64,000 bases of DNA from an uncultured Peptococcaceae bacterium (GTDB lineage Bacteria; Bacillota; Peptococcia; Peptococcales; Peptococcaceae). Location: positions 21,793 through 85,792 of the forward strand of contig CABQBF010000001.1 of the NCBI GenBank assembly GCA_902462325.1. Reading direction: 5' to 3'. Within the stretch, counting starts at the first letter, position 1. The number at the start of each line of letters is the position of its first letter. The notes under the pieces are model-generated. The model was given only the letters and a program-made list of their open reading frames with translations. It was not told the origin of the DNA and searched no databases. This document shows positions 56,717-64,000 of this stretch, one piece after another. Both the position numbers and the translations under genes were made by a program.

Positions 56717-57118
56717 ATGGCAAACAATGAAAAAGTGCAGTTCTACGGTACAGGCCGTCGTAAATCCTCTGTTGCCAGAGTAAGACTGGTGCCAGGTAAT
56801 GGTCAGATTATTGTCAACGGCAAAGATTCCAAAGATTATTTCTGCAAAAAAACGCTGGAAATGATTATCAGACAGCCACTGGTTTTAACTGAAACAGAAG
56901 GCAGATTTGATGTTTTAGTCAACGCACATGGCGGCGGAACAACAGGTCAGGCTGGTGCTGTGCGTCTGGGTATCGCAAGAGCTTTATTAAAAGCCGATGC
57001 AGAATACCGTCCAGTGCTGAAAAGAGCAGGGTTCTTAACAAGAGACCCACGTATGAAGGAAAGAAAGAAATACGGCTTAAAAGGTGCAAGAAGAGCTCCA
57101 CAGTTCTCCAAACGTTAA
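56717..57118 (+). CDS. rpsI: 30S ribosomal protein S9
   Basis: A 133-residue uS9 whose C-terminal tail [16 protein letters not shown] reaches the P site. [17 protein letters not shown] is the conserved start. Confidence 0.98.
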   Translation: MANNEKVQFYGTGRRKSSVARVRLVPGNGQIIVNGKDSKDYFCKKTLEMIIRQPLVLTETEGRFDVLVNAHGGGTTGQAGAVRLGIARALLKADAEYRPVLKRAGFLTRDPRMKERKKYGLKGARRAPQFSKR

Positions 57119-57142
57119 TTGGCTTCTTATTTCAGGCAATTG

Positions 57143-57175
57143 CAAAACCTCTCAGAGTTTCTGGGAGGTTTTTTG
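57143..57175 (+). terminator. Intrinsic terminator after rpsI
   Basis: AAAACCTCTCAG pairs with CTGGGAGGTTTT around five bases and ends in a T-run. Confidence 0.9.
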
Positions 57176-57451
57176 TTATCCAGAGCAAAAAGAAGGACTT
57201 GTGGATAAATATGGACAGAAAACCATTTCTCCATCATATTTTTTTGCAAAATGATAAACCAAACAATGATAATCCGAACGATACGATTCAAGTTGATAAT
57301 GTTCTGGGACTGTCGTTTCTATCGAGAATATCCTCTGAAGTGAACAGCAAGGGCAGGCGTTTATATTTCTGCCCTTGTCTATTCTGCCCGTATCTGTTAT
57401 AATCGTCCGCATAACTGGGTCTTTAGTTCCAATTCAAGGAGGAATGTAACG

Positions 57452-58030
57452 ATGAAAAGAAGGCTTTCATTGTGGCAAATGGTTGTTTTATCCTGTCTGC
57501 TTTTGCTTTCCGGCTGTGCGGGGGTAGAAAGTTTTTCGCACACACAAGAGAACACTTCCCAGACAGAGAGTTCCATGCCGGAATTAGAGGACACGGACTG
57601 GATGGCAGTCAGCACAGATGCTGCAGCCTTTGATTTGAACGGCGGCTTGGATAATCCAAATTTTGAATATGTTTTGGATCATACGGATACAGTTCCCTTA
57701 GACCAACTGATTGCCTTTACTTTAGTTGCTGATGGTCTTAGTGAAGGCGCATGCGATGAGTTGCGGAGCCGTTTCTTAGAGGCGCCCAACACGGTTCTGG
57801 CGTACCTTATACTTATGGGTGATAAGCAGGTTGGTTTCTGGGATAATCCGCCTGCGGCAGAGGTTATCTGCCGGTTCATCGCCTCCGCAGACGCTGCTTG
57901 GTATGGAGGGTCGGAAGAATTTGCTCGGACGATGGAAGCTTGCCGGGAAAGCTATCCCAGCGGCCCTATTGCGGAACTTCTGGATGTGATGGAAACAGAA
58001 CACAAAGCCAGTATGGAACGAAATCAATAA
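57452..58030 (+). CDS. Lipoprotein of unknown function
   Basis: A 192-residue secreted lipoprotein. The signal sequence has two lysine/arginine residues, a hydrophobic stretch and the lipobox LSGC near residue 23. After an Ser/Thr-rich linker, the mature part is acidic with many Asp, Glu and Ala; it lacks any motif I recognise. The RBS AAGGAGG precedes the ATG. The gap before it (57176-57451) contains an AAGGGCAG/CTGCCCTT hairpin at about 57349-57377, near its likely transcript start. Confidence 0.7.
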   Translation: MKRRLSLWQMVVLSCLLLLSGCAGVESFSHTQENTSQTESSMPELEDTDWMAVSTDAAAFDLNGGLDNPNFEYVLDHTDTVPLDQLIAFTLVADGLSEGACDELRSRFLEAPNTVLAYLILMGDKQVGFWDNPPAAEVICRFIASADAAWYGGSEEFARTMEACRESYPSGPIAELLDVMETEHKASMERNQ

Positions 58031-58203
58031 AATCCATTGACTGCAAGGACGGCCAAACCAGGCGCAATTTTAAGAATATGAAAAGTTTAGATTTGAATTG
58101 GTTGGGTGGAGCTCCTTGAATGGCTTGCAAAAATGCGAAAAATGCGATACCATATCAAAAAACGAGTTGTATCATTGCAGGAGCAGAGAGGAGTACAGCG
58201 CAA

Positions 58204-59538
58204 GTGGAATTAAAAAATGAACCAAAAATCGTGGGCTTTCATACGTTGGGCTGTAAAGTAAATCAAAGTGAAACAGAAGCCATGACGGCGTTATTTTTAC
58301 AGCGGGGTTATCAGCTCGGCGAATTTGAGCAATATTGCGATGTGTATGTCGTCAACACCTGCACCGTTACCCATGCCGGCGACCGCAAATCCCGGCAGAT
58401 GATTCGCCGCGCTAAGCACATCAATCCTCAGGCTATTGTGGTGGTTACCGGCTGTTATGCCCAAACTTCGCCAGAGAATGTGGCGGCCATTGAAGATGTG
58501 GATATTATTCTGGGCACCAATAAGCGTCATCTGATTGTAGATTTGGTAGAACAGTTTGACGGGCGGCGGCAGCAGTTGGTGGATGAAAAAGACAGTCTGA
58601 CCGATTTCGAGGAAATTACTATGGAACGGGTTATTCAAAAAGCCCGGGCTTATCTGAAAGTGCAGGATGGCTGTGAGCAGTTTTGTACTTACTGCATCAT
58701 TCCCTATGCCCGCGGACCTCTGCGCAGCCGCAGCATGGCCAATACGCTGCAAGAAGCCAAAAAACTGGAGCAGGCCGGATTTCAGGAAATCATTCTTACT
58801 GGCATTCATTTAGGCGCTTACGGCAAACCCAGCGAACAGGAGGCGGCGCAGGGCGCTGTGCAGCAGCATACATTGGCCGACCTGTGCGAAATGCTGCTGG
58901 CAGAAACCTCCTTTGCACGCATCCGGTTAAGCTCTATTGAGCCTACTGAGGTGGACGACCATTTATTGCGTTTGTTTGCCGAAAACCGCCGGATGTGCCG
59001 GCACTTGCATTTGCCGCTGCAAGCCGGTGACGACAGCGTATTGGCCCGCATGCACCGCCCTTATGATACAGAGCAGTACCGGCAGGAAATGGCCCGCATT
59101 CGGCAGGCTGTGCCCGATATTGCCTTGAGTACCGATTTGATGGTGGGCTTCCCCGGAGAAACCGATGAACAATTTGCCAACAGTCTGCGTTTCTGTGACG
59201 AAATTGCCTTCAGCAGTATGCATATCTTTAAATATTCGCCCCGGGAAGGTACGCCGGCTGCCGGATATGCAGAGCAAATCAGCAACGAAGTGAAAGACGC
59301 GCGCAGCAAGCAGATGCAGGAAATAGCCGAAAAAAATATGCTGCATTATATGGCACAGCATTTAGGGCAGCAGGTAGAGGTGTTGATAGAGGAACAGCGG
59401 GAAGACGGCCTGTGGCTGGGACATACCGATAATTACCTGCATGTGGCGGTGGACGGCCCCTGTCAAAAAAATACCATGGTGCTGGTACAGTTGGATAAAA
59501 TTGATGGAAAACTGGTCAAAGGAAAATTTATTGATTAA
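58204..59538 (+). CDS. mtaB: tRNA (N6-threonylcarbamoyladenosine 37) methylthiotransferase
   Basis: A 444-residue radical-SAM methylthiotransferase that converts t6A37 to ms2t6A in tRNA. HTLGCKVNQSETEAM, the UPF0004 N-terminus with further cysteines in VNTCTVTHAGDRKSRQMIRR and VTGCYAQ, and the radical-SAM motif CEQFCTYCIIPYARG are visible; a C-terminal TRAM domain follows. GTG 58204 follows AGAGGAG, whereas the in-frame ATG 58120 would add an unrelated N-terminus. Confidence 0.93.
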   Translation: MELKNEPKIVGFHTLGCKVNQSETEAMTALFLQRGYQLGEFEQYCDVYVVNTCTVTHAGDRKSRQMIRRAKHINPQAIVVVTGCYAQTSPENVAAIEDVDIILGTNKRHLIVDLVEQFDGRRQQLVDEKDSLTDFEEITMERVIQKARAYLKVQDGCEQFCTYCIIPYARGPLRSRSMANTLQEAKKLEQAGFQEIILTGIHLGAYGKPSEQEAAQGAVQQHTLADLCEMLLAETSFARIRLSSIEPTEVDDHLLRLFAENRRMCRHLHLPLQAGDDSVLARMHRPYDTEQYRQEMARIRQAVPDIALSTDLMVGFPGETDEQFANSLRFCDEIAFSSMHIFKYSPREGTPAAGYAEQISNEVKDARSKQMQEIAEKNMLHYMAQHLGQQVEVLIEEQREDGLWLGHTDNYLHVAVDGPCQKNTMVLVQLDKIDGKLVKGKFID

Positions 59539-59611
59539 TTTCTATTTTCTGTCTTGCTTTTGCAGCAGTTAGTCGGTAAAATATTAAAGGAATGTACGGG
59601 AGGTGAAAGAG

Positions 59612-59953
59612 ATGGATTGTATTTTTTGCAAAATTGCCAATAAAGAAATACCCTCTACCATTGTTTATGAAGATGAGGACGTTATGGCCTTCAACGATTT
59701 AAATCCTGAAGCTCCAGTGCATATTCTGGTGATACCCAAAAAACATATCGAAAGTTTGAATGCCGCTTCTGAGGAGGATCAGCGCCTGTTAGGGGAAATT
59801 ATGCTGACCATTGCCAAGATTGCCGCAGAACAGGGCATTGCAGAAGCGGGCTATCGTGTGGTGAACAACTGCGGCGAGCAGGGGGGCCAGACAGTCATGC
59901 ATCTGCACTTCCATTTAATGGGCGGCAGAGAAATGTTGTGGCCAGCAGGATAA
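59612..59953 (+). CDS. HIT-family nucleotide hydrolase (HinT-like)
   Basis: A 113-residue HIT protein. CIFCKIANKEIPSTIVYEDE and the HLHFHLMGG triad with HILVIPKKHI are diagnostic. HinT proteins hydrolyse purine nucleoside phosphoramidates. ATG 59612 is preferred because GGGAGGTG precedes it. Confidence 0.96.
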   Translation: MDCIFCKIANKEIPSTIVYEDEDVMAFNDLNPEAPVHILVIPKKHIESLNAASEEDQRLLGEIMLTIAKIAAEQGIAEAGYRVVNNCGEQGGQTVMHLHFHLMGGREMLWPAG

Positions 59954-59957
59954 GTTC

Positions 59958-59986
59958 TTGATTATTTGCGAAATATCTAGTATAAT
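59958..59986 (+). promoter_or_regulatory. Promoter of rpsU
   Basis: TTGATT (59958-59963), 17 bp, TATAAT (59981-59986), leading to the rpsU start at 60065. Confidence 0.75.
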
Positions 59987-60064
59987 AACATAGATGTTTT
60001 ATTTGAAGGTCTCCTATAACAGCCAGCAGAGTTGGGCTGTGTAGTATGAGGGGAGGGAAGAACA

Positions 60065-60250
60065 GTGGGAGAAGTACATGTTGGAAAAACTGAATCTTTA
60101 GATAGTGCTCTTCGGAGATTTAAACGTTCCTGTCAGAAATCTGGCGTTTTAGCAGAATGCCGTAAACGTGAACATTATGAAAAACCAAGTGTAAGACGTA
60201 AAAAGAAATCTGAAGCAGCCAGAAAAAATAACAAGAGAAGATCTTTCTAA
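60065..60250 (+). CDS. rpsU: 30S ribosomal protein S21
   Basis: A 61-residue bS21, found in many bacteria near dnaG or alone as here. [20 protein letters not shown] is the conserved start; the C-terminus is a basic tail. GTG start after GGGAGGG. Confidence 0.96.
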   Translation: MGEVHVGKTESLDSALRRFKRSCQKSGVLAECRKREHYEKPSVRRKKKSEAARKNNKRRSF

Positions 60251-60265
60251 TTTTTTCTGTGATGA

Positions 60266-60300
60266 AAAGGGATACCAGAATTTGCTGGTATCCCTTTTTT
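60266..60300 (+). terminator. Intrinsic terminator after rpsU
   Basis: AAAGGGATACCAG pairs with CTGGTATCCCTTT around six bases, then T residues. Confidence 0.92.
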
Positions 60301-60477
60301 AGTTGTGCGCCTACATACATATACATGAAAACTTGCAGGATATTAAAACAGAAGTAGTGAATAAATCCACCTATTTTTGGAGAATTTTTCAAAAAGAACG
60401 CAAATTCCTATAGTTTTATGGTATAATGAACAAAAAGAATGCATATTGCATTCTGTATACAAAAAATGGAGGGAAAA

Positions 60478-61275
60478 ATGAATCTCACAGACGGAAAAAT
60501 TTTGCGATTTGATGAACTGACACAGGCTCGTAATCATTGCTGGCAGGAGAAGCGGCAGTACCAATGCTTTGTAACAGAAGGGCGGCTGCAAGGAGTATGC
60601 CAATTGCTGATTTGTGAATGGGGGCAACAACGGGCAGAGTTGTTTCATCTGAATTTTTCAAAGAACGGCGTAAGCAAGCAGAGTTATTTTTATCGGAACA
60701 GTCAAATTAAAGAATGGCTGGACAAGATGCAATATCAAGAGATTGCTTACGAGCAAGCATTGGGAATGCTGGGCGATGCAGTACGGAAGAATTATAAATA
60801 TCAGGAAAAGAACAACTGGCTCAACCGCAATCCGTCGCTGCATTTACAGCGCATTTGGGGCAATGATTTTTATAACAATGGAACCAATAATTTGGTTTGG
60901 CTGTTAGCCGGACAGAACATGATGGCCACATTGCAGATTTATTTACAGGCTTTACAGAATAAAGATGCGGTGCTGCTTTATGATTTATTGGCCGAGCAGG
61001 CAAAGCCCAAAGAAAGCAGAGATATTTATGCAATGCAGTGGAATCATGTGTTAGAAGAGCTTTCTATTTTTGACGCCGATATAGTGGAAGTGGTGCAGCA
61101 TAGGGAGATACTGGGGAACTATAGTTTATTTACTACCCTATACGGCGAAAATGAAGCCGGAAAGATTTTGTCTGTAGATTTGCATTTGGAAATGCTGGAG
61201 GAACAGGGCGCTTTTTATATTTTGAAGGAGCGTATATTGGAGCCGCGCATTATCTATCGCTGCCTGGCTCAGTAG
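60478..61275 (+). CDS. Protein of unknown function
   Basis: A 265-residue soluble protein of mixed helical and strand pattern, with no signal or membrane segment. Features include an N-terminal strand set (KILRFDELTQA, FVTEGRLQG) and conserved-looking WLAGQNMMATLQIYL-type helices; none of these matches a family I can name. ATG 60478 follows GGAGGG, and an extended -10 (TG, then TATAAT at 60422-60427) lies 50 bp upstream. It is a single-gene transcript followed by its own terminator. Confidence 0.6.
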   Translation: MNLTDGKILRFDELTQARNHCWQEKRQYQCFVTEGRLQGVCQLLICEWGQQRAELFHLNFSKNGVSKQSYFYRNSQIKEWLDKMQYQEIAYEQALGMLGDAVRKNYKYQEKNNWLNRNPSLHLQRIWGNDFYNNGTNNLVWLLAGQNMMATLQIYLQALQNKDAVLLYDLLAEQAKPKESRDIYAMQWNHVLEELSIFDADIVEVVQHREILGNYSLFTTLYGENEAGKILSVDLHLEMLEEQGAFYILKERILEPRIIYRCLAQ

Positions 61276-61376
61276 CGCGTTACCAGAAATTCATGGAAAC
61301 TTTCTGGTTTGCGCAATAGTTTGGACAAATCAGGATACAAAACGATGTATGAACAATGTTGTTGCTGGCATAAAAT

Positions 61377-61411
61377 AAAAGGCTGACCTCCAAAAGCGAG
61401 CAGCCTTTTTA
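61377..61411 (+). terminator. Intrinsic terminator after the unknown gene
   Basis: AAAAGGCTG pairs with CAGCCTTTTT around a 14-15 base loop. Confidence 0.85.
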
Positions 61412-61549
61412 TAATGAAGAAATTTTACGGAAGAATTGCGGAAACAGGGAAAAAAAGAATGCAGCCGGAAGAAAATTATGATATAGTGTTCATAGTGATA
61501 TGCAGTTTTGGACTATGAAGGATAGAAGAAAAGATGGAGAGGACAGAAT

Positions 61550-62203
61550 ATGGCGAAAATCAGAAAAAAGTCGGTGGTGCCTGTTTACATAGTCGCTGTC
61601 ATTTGGATTTTTTGGGCAACCTGCATGCCAATGTATAAGCTCAGTCATTTTATTTGGCTGATTTTATGGTCGTTTATGGCGTATAAGCTAACGGGCTTTA
61701 TCTGGAGGGGCAAATGGGTGGAAGTGGCAGACCCTGAGCCAGTGTATCAACCCACCGGTAACACCGAGCTGGATGAACTGGTGCTGCAAGGGCATGAAGC
61801 CATTCGTCAAATGCGACAGTTGAGCAGTCAAGTGAAGGATAAAAAAATCAGCGGTCAAATCGACCGTTTGGAAAGCCTGACAGACAGCATTTTCAACCAT
61901 GTGGCCAAAAATCCGGGAAAAATTTCTCAAATCCGCAAGTTTATGAATTACTATCTGCCCACCACGCTGAAATTGTTGCATACTTATGCGGAGCTGTCGG
62001 CGCAGGGTGTGCGCGGGAAAAATATTACAGCGACCATGACGAAGATCGAATCCATGATGGATACCATTGTGGTGGCTTTTGAGAAACAGTTGGATAGCCT
62101 GTTCAGCAGCGAGGCCTTAGATATTTCCACCGATATTACCGTGTTGGAAGGAATGCTGCAGCGGGAAGGGCTGGTTGGACAGCCAATGGGAAGTACAAAA
62201 TAA
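61550..62203 (+). CDS. XpaC-family membrane protein
   Basis: A 217-residue protein annotated in relatives as 5-bromo-4-chloroindolyl phosphate hydrolysis protein XpaC. Two N-terminal membrane segments (VPVYIVAVIWIFWATCM and FIWLILWSFMAYKLTGFIW) precede a helical cytoplasmic domain with NTELDELVLQGHEAIRQMR, the usual conserved start of this domain. It sits directly upstream of telA, as it does in many Firmicutes. An extended -10 (TG, TATAGT at 61492-61497) may drive the operon. Its activity is uncertain. Confidence 0.85.
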   Translation: MAKIRKKSVVPVYIVAVIWIFWATCMPMYKLSHFIWLILWSFMAYKLTGFIWRGKWVEVADPEPVYQPTGNTELDELVLQGHEAIRQMRQLSSQVKDKKISGQIDRLESLTDSIFNHVAKNPGKISQIRKFMNYYLPTTLKLLHTYAELSAQGVRGKNITATMTKIESMMDTIVVAFEKQLDSLFSSEALDISTDITVLEGMLQREGLVGQPMGSTK

Positions 62204-62230
62204 TCTTGATGATAAAAGGATGGATGTAAG

Positions 62231-63358
62231 ATGGGGAATGGAATACCACAATTAACACTGGAACCGCAGTTGGAAGCCAAAGCGGAAGAAGCGGCGCCAA
62301 AAGCCGCTGCAGAAGTAAAAATGGAAGAAACCGTATTGAGCGCGGAAGAACAGCAGGCCGTGGCTGAGTTTGCCAAGCAAATTGACGTAACCAACGCCAA
62401 TCAGGTTTTGATGTATGGCGCTGGCGCACAGAAAAATATCGCTGATTTTTCCGAAACGGCGTTGAATAATGTGCGCACCAAGGATTTGGGCGAAGTGGGA
62501 GAAGCCTTGTCCAGTCTGGTGGTGGAACTGAAAAATATTGATTTTGACAACAGTGATGAGAAAAAGGGATTTTTCAGCGGTCTGTTTAAAAAGGGCAAAA
62601 ATCAGATTGACGAATTAAAAGCCCAATATAGCCAGGCGGAAACCAATGTGGATAAAATCAGCCAAATGCTAGAGCAGCATCAGGTGGTTTTACTGAAAGA
62701 TGTGGCGATGCTGGACGAAATGTATGAGCTGAATCTGCAATATTATAAAGAGCTAACCATGTATATTTTGGCTGGGCGGCAAAAATTGGAGCAGGTACGG
62801 GCCAATGAATTGGAAGCATTGCGCCAGAAAGCGGCGGCCAGCGGCACTTCTGAGGATGCACAGGCCTATAACGATATGGTAAATATGTGCGATCGGTTTG
62901 AAAAGAAGCTGCACGATTTGGAATTAAGCCGTATGGTTTCCATTCAGATGGGGCCGCAGACCCGTTTGCTGCAAAATAATGACGCCATGATGATTGAAAA
63001 AATTCAGTCCTCACTGGTGAATACCATTCCACTGTGGAAAAGCCAAATGGTGCTGGCACTGGGGATGGAAAATGCCCGCAAGGCTACAGCAGCGCAGGCG
63101 GCCGTATCGGAAATGACCAACGAATTGCTGAAGAAAAATGCCGAAATGCTGAAACAAGGCTCGGTGGAAATTGCCCGCGAAGCAGAACGCAGTATCATCG
63201 ACATTGAAACGCTGCAGCATACCAATAAACAGTTGATTGCTACCTTGGATGAAGTGATGCAAATTCAGAAAGACGGCGCACAAAAACGGCAGGCTGCGGA
63301 AGTGGAGCTGCGCCGGATTGAAAGCGAATTGAAAGCAAAGCTGACAGAGCTGCGTTAA
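62231..63358 (+). CDS. TelA/KlaA-family toxic anion resistance protein
   Basis: A 375-residue, largely helical protein of the TelA family (PF05816), which has been associated with tellurite and cell-envelope stress resistance. The segment FFSGLFKKGKNQIDELKAQYSQ and the DVAMLDEMYELNLQYYKELTMYI helix are typical. Long heptad-like stretches suggest coiled coils. It lies between XpaC and a LemA-like protein, so these are probably one functional unit at the membrane. Confidence 0.9.
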   Translation: MGNGIPQLTLEPQLEAKAEEAAPKAAAEVKMEETVLSAEEQQAVAEFAKQIDVTNANQVLMYGAGAQKNIADFSETALNNVRTKDLGEVGEALSSLVVELKNIDFDNSDEKKGFFSGLFKKGKNQIDELKAQYSQAETNVDKISQMLEQHQVVLLKDVAMLDEMYELNLQYYKELTMYILAGRQKLEQVRANELEALRQKAAASGTSEDAQAYNDMVNMCDRFEKKLHDLELSRMVSIQMGPQTRLLQNNDAMMIEKIQSSLVNTIPLWKSQMVLALGMENARKATAAQAAVSEMTNELLKKNAEMLKQGSVEIAREAERSIIDIETLQHTNKQLIATLDEVMQIQKDGAQKRQAAEVELRRIESELKAKLTELR

Positions 63359-63376
63359 AGAAGGTTGGGAGCAATT

Positions 63377-63925
63377 ATGAAAGAGCTATTAAAAAATCGG
63401 CATGTGGCCATTGGGATTACGGTTGTGGTAATCCTTCTCTCTACCTTGCTGGGCGCGCACCGCTCGCTGGTGGCCGCCGCTTATCCCATTGAGCGCTATT
63501 TTATAGAGGGCGAGGACGGCTACAGCATTCAGCGTGATTTAGATACCCGCGTGGGTTTGGCCCATAATCTGATGGTGGTTGCAGAGCGTTACTTATATGC
63601 GGAAGACGCGGCTATGATAGAATTGCAGGACGCAATCACAGCTTTAGAAGAGGCTGACAGCGTGAAAGAAAAATCTGCCGCCAACCAGCAGTTGACAGCG
63701 GCTACCGAGCGGGTATATCTGATGTTGGACGATTATAGATTATCCAGCTCCGATGACCGTTACCGTACCCAAATTCGCACCGATTTGGCCTCCTGTAATC
63801 AAACCATCAGCCACAATGCTTATAATGAGATGGCGACAGCGTACAATACCGAGGTGCTAGGGAAATTTCCAGCCAATGTGTTGAAACAGGTGGCGTTGGT
63901 GCCAGAGTTGGATACCTTTAAATAG
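63377..63925 (+). CDS. LemA-like membrane protein
   Basis: A 182-residue protein with one N-terminal hydrophobic segment (VAIGITVVVILLSTLLG) and a helical domain. The DLDTRVGLAHNLMVVAERYL, then YNEMATAYNTEVLGKFP, follow the pattern of LemA proteins (NL..YN..FPxN). LemA proteins are membrane-anchored and of uncertain function. ATG 63377 follows TTGGGA. The last 75 bases of the window hold no further gene. Confidence 0.75.
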   Translation: MKELLKNRHVAIGITVVVILLSTLLGAHRSLVAAAYPIERYFIEGEDGYSIQRDLDTRVGLAHNLMVVAERYLYAEDAAMIELQDAITALEEADSVKEKSAANQQLTAATERVYLMLDDYRLSSSDDRYRTQIRTDLASCNQTISHNAYNEMATAYNTEVLGKFPANVLKQVALVPELDTFK

Positions 63926-64000
63926 GTGTGATCGGTGACATACAAGGTTCTGTAAAGAAGGTATGAAATAGAAACGAATAAGCATCAATAAAAATACAAA

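Noticed and set aside
57199..57402. Open frame of 67 codons after rpsI and a single DnaA box (57200-57208)
   Set aside because: No ribosome-binding site or family match; one isolated DnaA box is expected by chance.

Overview
This 64 kb window is ordinary low-GC Firmicutes chromosome. Three features point there: the S10-spc-alpha ribosomal block runs in Firmicutes order (rpsJ to rplQ, then ecfA1-ecfA2-ecfT-truA-rplM-rpsI); SpoVG is present; and promoters are sigma-A-like with 17-bp spacers and strong AGGAGG ribosome-binding sites. TRAP transporters, a GltS-type glutamate symporter, a microcompartment operon and MtaB suggest an anaerobic fermenter, perhaps of the Negativicutes or Clostridia. 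I cannot fix the genus. No rRNA, tRNA, CRISPR array, prophage or intact insertion sequence was seen.

Layout. 1-3.1 kb: end of a YyaL-like gene, ispE, a FadR-type GntR regulator and spoVG. 3.1-7 kb: a two-gene TRAP transporter (lipoprotein receptor plus a fused DctQM permease) behind a perfect 19-bp palindrome. 7-12.7 kb: an Rpn-type nuclease, a MarR-membrane protein-DHA2 efflux operon with two near-identical operators, then a tiny hydrophobic ORF with prmA and rsmE, closed by a 126-bp imperfect palindrome. 12.8-15.2 kb: a decayed Doc-type toxin-antitoxin pair, a TauE/SafE exporter and its divergent LysR regulator.

15.7-26.9 kb is the centrepiece: a 15-gene bacterial microcompartment (BMC) operon followed by a small XRE regulator. 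It encodes shell proteins (EutS-like, four BMC-H including one with a SAP/Rho-N-like tail, a pentamer EutN and a PduT-like trimer) and the core enzymes: acylating aldehyde dehydrogenase, PduL phosphotransacylase, PduS, EutT-like adenosyltransferase, EutJ and EutP. No diol dehydratase, ethanolamine lyase, glycyl-radical enzyme, aldolase or alcohol dehydrogenase is present. The only candidate signature enzyme is an amidohydrolase-fold protein that carries an N-terminal encapsulation-peptide-like helix but has lost nearly all canonical metal ligands. I infer a metabolosome of unassigned substrate: X to aldehyde (amidohydrolase-like protein), aldehyde to acyl-CoA (AldDH), acyl-CoA to acyl-phosphate (PduL), with electrons leaving through PduS and the Fe-S pore of the PduT-like shell protein.

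26.87-26.99 kb holds a dense cluster of DnaA boxes with no dnaA nearby. 27-33.3 kb: an MFS-CBS fusion with a structured leader and a frameshift in an A-run, gltS, and two LysR regulators. 33.3-37.2 kb: an XRE membrane regulator and a P1B zinc/cadmium ATPase with His-rich linkers. 37.7-57.1 kb: ribosomal proteins, secY, adk, map, infA, rpoA, the ECF module, truA, rplM and rpsI. 57.4-64 kb: a lipoprotein, mtaB, hinT, rpsU, an unknown protein and an XpaC-TelA-LemA-like set.
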